NCBI RefSeq assembly: GCF_003885045.1 | Contig: NZ_RHJS01000002.1 | Span: forward strand, 186,001 to 250,000 | Reading direction: 5' to 3' | DNA from: Schaedlerella arabinosiphila | GTDB lineage: Bacteria; Bacillota; Clostridia; Lachnospirales; Lachnospiraceae | Length of the DNA: 64,000 nucleotides | Shown here: positions 27,210 to 35,766 of the stretch, piece after piece | Layout of the letters: each line of letters opens with the position of its first letter | Position numbering within the stretch: position 1 is the first letter of the stretch | Translations under genes and position numbers: made by a program | The notes under the pieces: model-generated | What the model was told of the DNA's origin: nothing | The model's input: the letters and a program-made list of their open reading frames with translations, nothing else | Database searches by the model: none

Positions 27210-27256
27210 CCATGCAAGCATGGCTGCTTGGCTCGTTGCTTCGCGGGAATAAAAAG
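27210..27256 (-). repeat. dispersed hairpin repeat, copy B
   Basis: On the minus strand it reads TTTTTATTCCCGCGAAGC, then AACGAGCCAAGCAGCCATGC and TTGCATGG. It differs from copy C at only a few positions over 45 bp, in opposite orientation. CAAGCA and TGCTTG within it form a hairpin around GCCA. It abuts the truncated AAA-ATPase-like gene. Confidence 0.8.
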
Positions 27257-27257
27257 A

Positions 27258-27302
27258 AACAGCCGGGAGCATTTCACATATGCCCCGGCCCTTTCTTTTT
27301 TT
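27258..27302 (+). terminator. intrinsic terminator between convergent genes
   Basis: GCCGGGAGCAT pairs with ATGCCCCGGC and is followed on the plus strand by CCTTTCTTTTTTT. It would stop transcripts coming from the AAA-ATPase-like gene; on the minus strand the A-rich start (AAAGAAAC on plus) gives a weaker T run for the sugar transferase gene. Confidence 0.8.
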
Positions 27303-28756
27303 CAGGACGCCCCGTCCCTGCTGAATATGACGCAGAGCGTTTTCAGCAGAATAGTACAGTCCAGGCCCAGAGACCAGTTTTTTATGTACTCGGTATCCAG
27401 ACGCACCACTTCATCAAAATCTGTGATCTTGCTTCGTCCGCTGACCTGCCACATGCCGGTGATTCCGGGCTTGATCGCCATTCGGATTCTGTGGTGCAGG
27501 TCGTATAACTCCCATTCATCCACTGTCGGGGGACGGGTGCCGACCAGGCTCATCTCTCCTTTCAGCACATTCCAGAACTGAGGAAATTCGTCCAGCGAAG
27601 TTCTGCGGATAAAGTGGCCGATTCCTTTGGGATTGCCGTGCCGGTCCTTCTTTCCGCTTCCGATCACCCGCGGGTCGCAGTCCATCTTGAACATCAGCGG
27701 ACTGCCCTGTATCTTATTCTGCTCGATCAGCTCCTGCTTTTGGCGTTCCGCGTCCATATACATGCTTCGGAATTTATAGAGCTTAAACTGCCTGCCGTTC
27801 TGCCCGATCCGGACCTGCTTAAAAAGGATGGGGCCGGGAGAGGAGATGTAAATAGCCGGACCGATAAAAAGGAACAGGAAAGCCGTGATCAGGCATCCGA
27901 TCAGCCCTCCGGCGATATCCATCATCCTCTTGTAGAGCCGCTGCTTCGGGGAGACCATGCTGATACTCGTGGTCAAAACGGTTTCTCCCCCCATCAGCTC
28001 CACCTGTTGGATACCTTCCTGGATATTCTCAATTTTGGACAGGGTCATGTGCACGGTGATGCCCATTAAAATAAAAGAATCAATCAGCTTTCCGGGATAT
28101 TCCACCGTATTCGGAACCTTGATAAAAACCTCATCCACCCACTCGTGCCGGATATAATCCTTTACGCTCTCCGCGCAGGCCACAACCGGGATTTCACCGA
28201 TGTACTGCCCTGTCAGATCCTGGTCAAGAAGGACGATCCCGGATATGGTAAACCCTTCATAGGGAACGCCTGTGAACCTGGAAATGAGCTCGTCAGCCAG
28301 AGCGGATACCGTGATTACGACCATGGAGTGGCTTCCCACCGATGACCGGCCCTTTTTTACCAGATACATCTTTCGAATGATACGGCTCAAGTATAACAGA
28401 ACCAGATAAATGGCTGCGGTTGACGTAAAGAGGAGCCTGGAATGGTCTAAGGTCTGCCTGGTCAGGAACAGATGCAGCACCGCAAGCAGCATGACGGCGC
28501 ACACGTGCTTGAGGGACTCTCTGAACTCAATGTAGGAACTGCGCTTCAAGATGTCCTGATAAGGGCTTATGAAAAACGCGGCGGCAATCTGGCAGAACAT
28601 AAGCATGACCAGTTCATTTCGATACATCCGGTCGCTGTAAGCAGCCGGGGGGAGACAGAATGCATAGGCCGCCCGGAAAGCAAGCTGCATGACGATCAGG
28701 TCCAGCAGCAGAAAATCCCAGTATCTCAGCCAGCCGTAGGATGCCTTTTTATACAT
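27302..28756 (-). CDS. undecaprenyl-phosphate sugar phosphotransferase (WcaJ/CpsE type)
   Basis: 484 aa polyprenyl-P hexose-1-P transferase that starts the repeat unit on undecaprenyl phosphate. Four N-terminal membrane helices, a CoA-binding-like domain (about 150-270), and the C-terminal bacterial sugar transferase domain with KRMMDIAGGLIG, SPGPILFKQVRIGQNGR, FKLYKFRSM, RRTSLDEFPQFWNVLKGEMSLVGTRPP and the GITGMWQVSGRS block. ATG 28756 follows AAAGGAGAAAAATC; the frame runs on upstream through repeat C and into the flippase gene, but that part is not coding. Last gene of the left polysaccharide cluster. Confidence 0.94.
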   Translation of the reverse strand: MYKKASYGWLRYWDFLLLDLIVMQLAFRAAYAFCLPPAAYSDRMYRNELVMLMFCQIAAAFFISPYQDILKRSSYIEFRESLKHVCAVMLLAVLHLFLTRQTLDHSRLLFTSTAAIYLVLLYLSRIIRKMYLVKKGRSSVGSHSMVVITVSALADELISRFTGVPYEGFTISGIVLLDQDLTGQYIGEIPVVACAESVKDYIRHEWVDEVFIKVPNTVEYPGKLIDSFILMGITVHMTLSKIENIQEGIQQVELMGGETVLTTSISMVSPKQRLYKRMMDIAGGLIGCLITAFLFLFIGPAIYISSPGPILFKQVRIGQNGRQFKLYKFRSMYMDAERQKQELIEQNKIQGSPLMFKMDCDPRVIGSGKKDRHGNPKGIGHFIRRTSLDEFPQFWNVLKGEMSLVGTRPPTVDEWELYDLHHRIRMAIKPGITGMWQVSGRSKITDFDEVVRLDTEYIKNWSLGLDCTILLKTLCVIFSRDGAS

Positions 28757-28778
28757 GATTTTTCTCCTTTGAATCGTT

Positions 28779-28825
28779 TTTTTATTCCCGCGAAGCAACA
28801 AGCCAGGCAGCCATGCTTGCAATGG
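28779..28825 (+). repeat. dispersed hairpin repeat, copy C
   Basis: TTTTTATTCCCGCGAAGC, then AACAAGCCAGGCAGCCATGC and TTGCAATGG. Inverted relative to copy B, so B and C flank the sugar transferase gene as inverted repeats about 1.57 kb apart. The hairpin arms vary in a compensating way (CAAGCA/TGCTTG in B; CAGGCA/TGCTTG with a G-U here). Confidence 0.8.
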
Positions 28826-28833
28826 AAAAACCA

Positions 28834-30354
28834 TTAAAAAAACTTGTTTATGATTCGTTTGGCCATCTCTTTCATAAAGCAAAATTCGGATGTCCTGCAG
28901 TAAACGGCCAGGTAGACTGCATTTGGAATCAGGATGCAGAACAGCAGTCTGAGCACAAATCCGAACAGCCCTTCTCCTGCCGCCGAGCATGCCAGCCCTG
29001 TAAGTCCTCCTGCCGCGGCAGTCAGCAGCAAATGTCCCAGATACCGCAGAAAATATTCTCCGATGGGCTGCTTTAATCCATGCCGGTAAAGGCCCAGCGG
29101 TTCGACCCAGAAGGGCAGCGCCATTGTACTGATCAGCGTCCCGGCGAGAATCCCGAAAATTCCCCACCGCTGTGCCAGAAGGATGGAAACCGCCAGGTTG
29201 AGGGGCGGCTCCAGGATGGATTTGTAGCGTTCATCCCAGAACAGGCCCATAACGCTTTTTGTGTTGGCGACCGGGATGCGCATACTGTTTACGTAAAAAT
29301 TTATTACGATGATCAGCACCACCGGCCTGGGCAGCAGGTAATTCCCGCCCAGCCAGATACGGATAAAGGGATCGTAGAGCCACAGCAGGCAAATGCTCAT
29401 CCAGCCGAACAGCCATGCCGAGAAAAAGTTGAGACGGCGGAATGCCGCCTGCCTGTTCTGCTCGGTTTCCGTAGCGTTCAGGTTTCCCAGGGCAGGGGTA
29501 ATGGCATTGAACAGCGCATTGACCATCACATTCAGAAACCCCCGTATCATGACATAATTGGAGTACAACCCGGTGGTTCCGATGCCTACAAACTTCGAGA
29601 TCAGGATATTGTCCGTGCTGAATATGGCCACGGCCCCGATTCGGTGCAGGATCATGGCTCCCACGTTGCGGCGGATATCATGCAGGATTTCCACGGGCAG
29701 AGGGGAGATATCCGTTTTCTTCAGGTACGGATAAAGCCGGTCTGTTTTTACGGAAATCAGGACGTTCTGTGTCAGTGCAGCCCCGATCGCAATGAACAGG
29801 TAAAACACGTAGTTTCCGGTTATCAGCAGTACCCCGATCTGGGCGACGGCGGCGATTACGGACACGGCAGTGCGGATCAAGCTGTCGATGTACTTTTTCT
29901 GGTATACGAACAATAAAGTGGATTTATAGGCAAACAGGTACGATACGCTGGCATTCACCACGTTCAGCACGTAGATCAGCGATATATTCGGGATATTTTC
30001 CGGCATTTCCTTTACAAAAAAATCCAGAAAAGGGGTCAGGGACAGACCGGCTGCCAGGACGATCACAAAGACGCTGCGGTAAACGCGCCGGTAAAGCTGC
30101 ATCAGGGACTTGATCAGAGTGGTGTTGCCCTGGGCTACCGGCTGGTACAGGCTGTATGTGATCGAAACGCTGAATCCCAGTTCCGCCAGCGAGAGCATGG
30201 AAAGGATATCGGTAAACAATCCGCTGACTCCCAAATATTCTTTTCCCAGAAGCAGCACAAATACCCGCCGGGATACGAATTTTAAGACCGCCAGCACCAG
30301 CTCGCTGACTGCGGCAAATTTTAAGTTTTTTACAACATGCTCCGTTCGATCCAT
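28834..30354 (-). CDS. Wzx-type polysaccharide flippase
   Basis: 506 aa with about 12-14 membrane helices, MATE/MOP superfamily. Features: N-terminal NLKFAAVSELVLAVLKFVSRRVFVLLLGKEYLGVSGLFTDILSMLSLAELG, typical of Gram-positive repeat-unit flippases, and a Gly/Asn-rich middle (VGIGTTGLYSNYVMIRGFLN). It would move the lipid-linked repeat unit across the membrane for Wzy. ATG 30354; 9 bp downstream of the preceding glycosyltransferase gene in transcription order. Confidence 0.92.
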   Translation of the reverse strand: MDRTEHVVKNLKFAAVSELVLAVLKFVSRRVFVLLLGKEYLGVSGLFTDILSMLSLAELGFSVSITYSLYQPVAQGNTTLIKSLMQLYRRVYRSVFVIVLAAGLSLTPFLDFFVKEMPENIPNISLIYVLNVVNASVSYLFAYKSTLLFVYQKKYIDSLIRTAVSVIAAVAQIGVLLITGNYVFYLFIAIGAALTQNVLISVKTDRLYPYLKKTDISPLPVEILHDIRRNVGAMILHRIGAVAIFSTDNILISKFVGIGTTGLYSNYVMIRGFLNVMVNALFNAITPALGNLNATETEQNRQAAFRRLNFFSAWLFGWMSICLLWLYDPFIRIWLGGNYLLPRPVVLIIVINFYVNSMRIPVANTKSVMGLFWDERYKSILEPPLNLAVSILLAQRWGIFGILAGTLISTMALPFWVEPLGLYRHGLKQPIGEYFLRYLGHLLLTAAAGGLTGLACSAAGEGLFGFVLRLLFCILIPNAVYLAVYCRTSEFCFMKEMAKRIINKFF

Positions 30355-30363
30355 CTGCTTTCT

Positions 30364-31362
30364 TCACTCCATCCCTGGGGTTTTGCCAGAACCCTTTTTG
30401 ATGTACTTGTAGACAGCGGCAATTCCATGAAAAGCGGTCCTGCTGACATACAGCACCAGGATCGAAAACCTGGTCTTTTTATCCCGGCAGAGCGCCAGCG
30501 ACTTCCAGCTAAAATGATGCCGGATGTTCTCCCGGAACCGTTTCAGATATGCGGACAGATCGGCTCCCTTGGTTCCTCCTTCCACAGCCTGCATGGCCAG
30601 GCGCACAACGGTATCCATGGCCAGGAGCTTTAAGCCTGGAACTGCTTCCGGGAAGTGGACGGAAGCATCCGCACAGATATGATCCAGAACGGAAAGCACC
30701 GTGCATCGTTTCTCATCAACGCCGCTGTTGATCAGGCTGCCGGGCCTGTAAAGGTAGTGGTACAGCGTATCCGGAAAATAGCGGACCGTTTCCGCATCCT
30801 TTAACATCTGATAGAAAAAAAGAAGGTCCTCGCAGCAGAGGGCGCGCTCATCAAAGGGATGCCGTTTTACATCTTCTGCCGAATAAAGCTTCCCCCATAC
30901 ATTCCAGAGGAAAGGGGTCCGCCGGGCCAGGCAGCAGACGGTTTCGGCGGCGGAATAGGTGCCTGCAGGCGTATTGGATTTCCCAAACCCCTCGATCCCG
31001 CAGATACTGATGTCCGCTTTGCATTCCATGAGATTGTCATACAGCTTTTCCAACAGGTTCGGCTTTACATAGTCGTCCGAATCAATAAAAGAAATATATT
31101 CTCCGGTGGCCCTGCCAATGCCCTCGTTTCTGGCAGCGGACAGCCCGCGGTTTACGGGAAAATGAACCACCTGCATCCGTTTGTCCCGGGCCGCGTAAGC
31201 GTCGCAGATGCTTCCGCCCTGGTCTGTGGACGCGTCGTCTACGAGGATGATTTCTATATTTGAATAGGTTTGCGCCGATATGGAATCCAGACATTTTTCA
31301 AGATAGGATCCCACATTGTATACCGGCACGATGATACTGATCTTTGGCTTATTCGAATCCAT
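30364..31362 (-). CDS. GT2 family glycosyltransferase
   Basis: 332 aa. GT-A fold with KISIIVPVYNVGSYLEKCLDSISAQTYSNIEIILVDDASTD and the metal-binding FIDSDDYVKPNLLEKLYDNL. The C-terminal half contains about 150 residues shared with the adjacent GT2 gene (PFDERALCCEDLLFFYQMLKDAETVRYFPDTLYHYLYRPGS). Sugar donor unknown. ATG 31362 lies one base after the TAA of the upstream gene, with GGAAGGG as ribosome site; the longer frame to 31428 overlaps that gene. The two GT2 genes are tandem paralogues. Confidence 0.9.
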   Translation of the reverse strand: MDSNKPKISIIVPVYNVGSYLEKCLDSISAQTYSNIEIILVDDASTDQGGSICDAYAARDKRMQVVHFPVNRGLSAARNEGIGRATGEYISFIDSDDYVKPNLLEKLYDNLMECKADISICGIEGFGKSNTPAGTYSAAETVCCLARRTPFLWNVWGKLYSAEDVKRHPFDERALCCEDLLFFYQMLKDAETVRYFPDTLYHYLYRPGSLINSGVDEKRCTVLSVLDHICADASVHFPEAVPGLKLLAMDTVVRLAMQAVEGGTKGADLSAYLKRFRENIRHHFSWKSLALCRDKKTRFSILVLYVSRTAFHGIAAVYKYIKKGSGKTPGME

Positions 31363-31363
31363 T

Positions 31364-32347
31364 TTATCTGCCCTTCCACCGTTTGATCTGTCCATAGACA
31401 CGTGCAGCCTCCTGGAAAACCGACGCACCGGCGTACAGCAGCAGCGCCGCTGCCGTCACTTTTTTCTCCTGGCAGAGCATAAGCGCGTTCCGGCTGAAAT
31501 GCCGCCGGGTATTCTGACAGAGCCGCTTCAGATATCCGTACAGCATACCGGACGGCATGTCTGCCTCCACTGCAAGCATGGCCAGACGGGTGTTGGTATC
31601 CAGGGCAATTTGCTGGAAGCCTGCCAACGCCTCCGGAAAACGGACGGAGGCATCCCGGCAGATCTTGTCATGCACCAGAAGGGCGGTGCACTTCCGGTCG
31701 TCCACGCCGCTGTGTACCTGGCTGCCTTCCCGGTTGACATAATGGTAAAGCCGGTCCGGCAGATAGCTGACCCGGTTGGAGGATTTTAAAATTTCATACA
31801 GGAACAGAAGATCTTCGCTGTAAAAATAACGTTCGTCAAAAGGATGTTTTTTTACAAGCTCCATTGTATAGAGCTTCCCCCAGGGCACGTGATTGAAAGG
31901 GACGCCATGTGCCAGGCAGCAGACGGCCTCAGACCGGGAAAATGTACCCGGGGGACCTCCCTGAAGCTTGATTCCATCGGCGCCGCAGGCACTTACATCG
32001 GCACCATTTTCCAACAGGTTGTCATACAGCTTTTCCAGCAGGCAGGGCTCTACATAGTCGTCGGAATCAATAAACGAGACAAAGGCCCCGCAGGCCCTGC
32101 GGATGCCCTCGTTTCTGGCAGCGGACGGGCCACGGTTCTCTGAAAAATGCAGGACAGTGATACGACCGTCACGGGCGGCGTAATGGTCACAGATCCTGCC
32201 GCTTTCATCGGAGGAGGCGTCGTTTATAAGGATCACCTCGATAGTTTCATACGTTTGAGCCAGGATTGAATCCAGACACCTTCCAATCCAGGCTTCCACA
32301 TTGTATACCGGTACGATCACGCTGATCATCGGTTTTTCCTGTTCCAT
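31364..32347 (-). CDS. GT2 family glycosyltransferase (tandem paralogue)
   Basis: 327 aa, the same architecture as its neighbour: ISVIVPVYNVEAWIGRCLDSILAQTYETIEVILINDASSDESG, FIDSDDYVEPCLLEKLYDNL and PFDERYFYSEDLLFLYEILKSSNRVSYLPDRLYHYVNREGS. Roughly half the residues match the next gene by eye, so they come from a duplication and probably add related sugars. ATG 32347 follows TAGGAGGAAGAACCC. Confidence 0.9.
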   Translation of the reverse strand: MEQEKPMISVIVPVYNVEAWIGRCLDSILAQTYETIEVILINDASSDESGRICDHYAARDGRITVLHFSENRGPSAARNEGIRRACGAFVSFIDSDDYVEPCLLEKLYDNLLENGADVSACGADGIKLQGGPPGTFSRSEAVCCLAHGVPFNHVPWGKLYTMELVKKHPFDERYFYSEDLLFLYEILKSSNRVSYLPDRLYHYVNREGSQVHSGVDDRKCTALLVHDKICRDASVRFPEALAGFQQIALDTNTRLAMLAVEADMPSGMLYGYLKRLCQNTRRHFSRNALMLCQEKKVTAAALLLYAGASVFQEAARVYGQIKRWKGR

Positions 32348-32384
32348 GGGTTCTTCCTCCTATGTCATTTTATGTACATCCGTT

Positions 32385-33449
32385 TTACTCAAGGTTCATA
32401 ACCTGTCTGTAATATTCGGCAAGCCGCTCATGCATCCGCCGGATGCTGAATGTATGTTCCGCTTTTTCCAGATTGTTTCGGGACATGGCTTCCAGCATCT
32501 TTACATCGCTGCTGCAGCGCAGCATGGCTTCTGCCAGCGCGGCAGTATCTCCGGGTTCCACCAGGATTCCGTTTTCCTCCGTGACGACCTCTGGAATCGC
32601 GCCTACGGCGGTGCTTATGATGGCCTTGCCGGCTGCCATCCCCTCCAGGATGGATACGGGCAGACCTTCGTGGTAGGAGGGGAGGACCAGGACTGCGGCC
32701 TGCTTCAGGCAGTCCAGTTTCTCCTCCCGGCCAATCCAGCCAGGCACCCGGATCTGACGCTGGAGTCCTTTTTGGGCAGCCAGGGAGCGGATCTGTTCCA
32801 TATCCCCGTCTCCCGCCATACAGACGGTGAGATCAGGGTTTCTTCGGAGGGCAAGCTCCAGGGCATCAACCAGGTCATAGGCCCCTTTTCGCTCGCCAAG
32901 CCTGCCCAGCATGAGAAAGGAATTGCGGTACTTTGACACGTCCGCGGCTGCAGAAAGGAATTGGGCGGTATCAACCCCGTTGTTCAGCACCCGGCAGGTG
33001 TCGATGTGAAAGCGGGCTTCCAGTTCCCTCTTCCAACTGTCAGACAATGCCAGCACCAGATCCGCCTGACGGATAAAACGGTCCACGATCTTCTTTCTGC
33101 GCGTCCCCAGCCTGTCGTAAAACACCAGATATTCCGCGCCGTGGATATGTACGATTGCTTTTTTTCCGGCCTGTTTTATTTTTCGTAGATAAAGGTTCTT
33201 TCGGAAGGTGCTGCCTTTTTCTGCGGTGTGGATGTGGAACAGGTCATAATTTTTATACCGAAGCAGAAAACGCAGATAGCCGTAGGCGGAATACAGCAGC
33301 CGGACCGCCAGGCTGCCGTCGATATAGGATGGGAAAATGTCGATCTGAAACTCTTGGTTCAGAGATGCGCTTTCCCGGATTCCGCGGATAACCTCAGCCA
33401 TCCCGCCGCAGGAGCGGGTATCGCTGGGGCCGATGACTAAAACCTTCAT
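32385..33449 (-). CDS. GT4 family glycosyltransferase
   Basis: 354 aa GT-B enzyme. N-terminal domain KVLVIGPSDTRSCGGMAEVIRGI; C-terminal nucleotide-sugar domain with SFLMLGRLGERKGAYDLVDAL, IRVPGWIGREEKLDCLKQAAVLVLPSYHEGLPVSILEGMAAGKAIISTAVGAIPEVV, where the EGLPVSILEGMA block is the GT4 donor-binding signature. I start at ATG 33449 (MKVLVIG), where GGGAGGATGCATC is well placed; ATG 33464 is just ahead of that site. It overlaps the polymerase gene by 4 bp. Confidence 0.92.
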   Translation of the reverse strand: MKVLVIGPSDTRSCGGMAEVIRGIRESASLNQEFQIDIFPSYIDGSLAVRLLYSAYGYLRFLLRYKNYDLFHIHTAEKGSTFRKNLYLRKIKQAGKKAIVHIHGAEYLVFYDRLGTRRKKIVDRFIRQADLVLALSDSWKRELEARFHIDTCRVLNNGVDTAQFLSAAADVSKYRNSFLMLGRLGERKGAYDLVDALELALRRNPDLTVCMAGDGDMEQIRSLAAQKGLQRQIRVPGWIGREEKLDCLKQAAVLVLPSYHEGLPVSILEGMAAGKAIISTAVGAIPEVVTEENGILVEPGDTAALAEAMLRCSSDVKMLEAMSRNNLEKAEHTFSIRRMHERLAEYYRQVMNLE

Positions 33450-34705
33450 GATGCATCCTCCCATTGCGCGCAGTGCTGTTCAAGCGCCTTGTCCGCCAGG
33501 GAATCCATATGGTAGGACATGGGGACCAGGGCGCAGGCGATCATGGTATAGGGGTAGTAGATCGTATTGTCTGTGGCGTACAGCACAAAGCAGTAGATAC
33601 AGATACTGAGAAACAGGCAGCCTGCATTTTTTCCGCCCTGCCGGAACCAGTAACGGAGCCTTACGATCAAAAAGCACCAGAGCCAGATCCAGTATCCCAC
33701 AAACCCCATATTCAGGTACATGCGCAGAAAATCGTTGTGGATCTGCATGATCGTCCTCTGGGGAGTCTGGAATACGGCGCCGGTCTGCCAGTCCACATAC
33801 CGCTCAAATCCAATCCCCCTGCCCATAAAGGTGAAGTTGATATCGTAGTAGGGCTCCAGGTTTGTAAACATGCCCAGACGTCCTTTGGTATCAATCTGAA
33901 GCGCTGTCTCCAGGTATTCAAAAAGGCCCAGGCGGATTCCCGCAATGTACAGAAAGCTGACCAACATCATCCCCACGGCCAGGCACAGCGCCGTCTGTCT
34001 GGATGCTTTTTCCGGCAGCAGGCGCAGGATGAAGGCCACGAGGAATCCAAGCAGGATGGCGGGAATGGCAATCCGTTTCAAACCGAGAACAAACAAAAGG
34101 GCCACTACCAGCATCCAGAGGAAAGAGTGTGAGACTTCCTTCCGGTTCAAGAGCAGGTAGAGTATGAAGGGACCAAACGCAAAGGTCAGGTCGTTGATCT
34201 CCAGTTTCGTCATGAGGGGGCCGCTTTCCACTGCGAAGGAGAGCAGCAGCGTGCGAAATTCCATCAGAAAAGGCCCAAGCCCGCCTTCTGCGATCACCAC
34301 CAGGACAAGCAGAAAATTTGCGGCGCACATGGAACCCAGACAGTACCAGATCCCCTTTTCACCAAACAGGTACAGAGTTGCTACAGCCACACAGACCGAC
34401 AAAAGCTGCGGAATGATCATGCCGATACCGTTTGCGATGGTGACGGCGTCCGCTCCGGACGCCACCCAGATGACCGAGGAAAAGAGAAAGGGGATCAGGT
34501 AGGGCAGGACCTGTACCGCAGTATGGCGGGCCAGAAGGACGACTCGATTGAGCCGTACCGTGGCCGTAAAATTCAGCAGCGCAAGAAACAGAATCGCGAA
34601 CGCACAGGGATTTTTAAGGCTGAAATCAACGCCCCCCACTTTAAAATATGTATCCTGCAGAAAGAACATTGCAGTGGCCAGTATAAAATAGATGATTGAG
34701 ATCAA
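33446..34705 (-). CDS. Wzy-type polysaccharide polymerase / O-antigen ligase family
   Basis: 419 aa, about 11 membrane helices, with one large extracytoplasmic loop (about 270-330: DTKGRLGMFTNLEPYYDINFTFMGRGIGFERYVDWQ... TIMQIHNDFLRMYLNMGFVG). The GRGIGF and HNDFLRMYLNMG segments match the conserved loop of Wzy/WaaL-type proteins. It would polymerise repeat units outside the membrane. Start is TTG 34705 with GGGAGG 8 bp upstream; no better in-frame start exists. Gene order next to the flippase and chain-length proteins supports Wzy. Confidence 0.85.
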   Translation of the reverse strand: MISIIYFILATAMFFLQDTYFKVGGVDFSLKNPCAFAILFLALLNFTATVRLNRVVLLARHTAVQVLPYLIPFLFSSVIWVASGADAVTIANGIGMIIPQLLSVCVAVATLYLFGEKGIWYCLGSMCAANFLLVLVVIAEGGLGPFLMEFRTLLLSFAVESGPLMTKLEINDLTFAFGPFILYLLLNRKEVSHSFLWMLVVALLFVLGLKRIAIPAILLGFLVAFILRLLPEKASRQTALCLAVGMMLVSFLYIAGIRLGLFEYLETALQIDTKGRLGMFTNLEPYYDINFTFMGRGIGFERYVDWQTGAVFQTPQRTIMQIHNDFLRMYLNMGFVGYWIWLWCFLIVRLRYWFRQGGKNAGCLFLSICIYCFVLYATDNTIYYPYTMIACALVPMSYHMDSLADKALEQHCAQWEDAS

Positions 34706-34770
34706 GCTTCAAACCTCCCTGGTATAAGTGTAACGCTCCGCTTTATCGGACCGGGCACCCCCCGGCTCAG

Positions 34771-35286
34771 TCATGGGAGCACGGCAGTATCCGTGACAGT
34801 TTCAGGCAGATACGACCGGAGAACATCGTCAACGGAGGCGAGAAACGTCTCCGTATTGGACTGGTATGTATCAAACTGGTGATTGCGGACCACCGGCAGT
34901 ATCTCCGGCAGGAGATCCACGTCCGGACAGGTGTACACCAGATTCATATCGTGAAATCGCGCCGGCAGCTCCAACTGGTGGTCGTCCACATGCTCCCCGT
35001 ATCTGGAAAGACGGGGAACTACGATAGTTTTCTTTCCGCGTTTTACGGCGTCAATGATCGTGCCGGTGCCGCCGTGCGTAATGAGGACCGTGCACGATCC
35101 GAGCATTTCCGAAAACAGGGCCCGGTTATAGAAAGGCTGGTACCGGCAATGGGAAGGCGTATAATCGCTGGCGCCTGTCTGGATCAGAACCTCTTCCGTG
35201 ATGGCGCCTTCCTGAACCATCTGATCCACCTTTTTCAGCAGGCGGTTAAAGGGAAACTTTTGGGAGCCGACGGTTACAAATATCAT
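34771..35286 (-). CDS. PssE/Alg13-like glycosyltransferase catalytic subunit
   Basis: 171 aa. C-terminal half of a GT28-type enzyme: MIFVTVGSQKFPFNRLLKKVD and the donor-binding THGGTGTIIDAVKRGKKTIVVPRLSRYGEHVDDHQLE. This is the Alg13/PssE/EpsF half that binds the nucleotide sugar and needs the Alg14-like membrane partner encoded just upstream (10 bp apart). Together they add the second sugar (often GlcA or Gal) to the lipid-linked primer. ATG 35286 follows GAGGTGATCCT. The 65 bp to the polymerase gene contain nothing notable. Confidence 0.92.
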   Translation of the reverse strand: MIFVTVGSQKFPFNRLLKKVDQMVQEGAITEEVLIQTGASDYTPSHCRYQPFYNRALFSEMLGSCTVLITHGGTGTIIDAVKRGKKTIVVPRLSRYGEHVDDHQLELPARFHDMNLVYTCPDVDLLPEILPVVRNHQFDTYQSNTETFLASVDDVLRSYLPETVTDTAVLP

Positions 35287-35295
35287 AGGATCACC

Positions 35296-35766
35296 TCAAT
35301 AGATACCTCCGAGATACACGGCGCCGGGATAGAACTCCAACAGCTCAGGCCATTGGACATAGAAGCGGTCCGCGAACCGGTAGAGAAATTTTCCTGTCCT
35401 GGTAGGACTGTGGACATTGGCATAGGATTCGATAAAAACAAGCTTTGCCCCCCATATTCTGGACAGCAGGCAAAGCGGGATGACTGCGAGAACGCCGGTG
35501 GTTATGACCACATCCGGCTGTTCCGCAGACAATATCCTGAGGGAAAGGAAGGCATTTGCAAGCAGCCGCAGGAAACAGCTTTTTTCCCGGCGGTTGACCT
35601 GCTGCAGATAGTAAAACCGGATTCCTTCCTCAGACGCTTCGTACAGGGTGCGCTCTGTGACGATGAAACTGTCGTACCGGCCCATAAGGGGCCGCAGCAT
35701 CATGAGCTCTTCCAGATGGCCGCCGGATGATGCTGCGAAACAGAGCTTTAATTTTTCATTTTTCAA
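35296..35766 (-). CDS. PssD/Alg14-like glycosyltransferase membrane subunit
   Basis: 156 aa. KLCFAASSGGHLEELMMLRPLMGRYDSFIVTE, then PDVVITTGVLAVIPLCLLSRIWGAKLVFIESYANVHSPTRTGKFLYRFADRFYVQWPEL, the Alg14/PssD acceptor-binding half that anchors PssE at the membrane. Start is TTG 35766, which overlaps the stop of the chain-length gene (TTGA) and follows AGGAGATGATCGGTT. Confidence 0.92.
   Translation of the reverse strand: MKNEKLKLCFAASSGGHLEELMMLRPLMGRYDSFIVTERTLYEASEEGIRFYYLQQVNRREKSCFLRLLANAFLSLRILSAEQPDVVITTGVLAVIPLCLLSRIWGAKLVFIESYANVHSPTRTGKFLYRFADRFYVQWPELLEFYPGAVYLGGIY

Noticed and set aside
28757..29167. N-terminal extension of the sugar transferase reading through repeat C
   Set aside because: The frame continues upstream only by chance inside the flippase gene; ATG 28756 has a strong AAAGGAG site and gives the normal family start.
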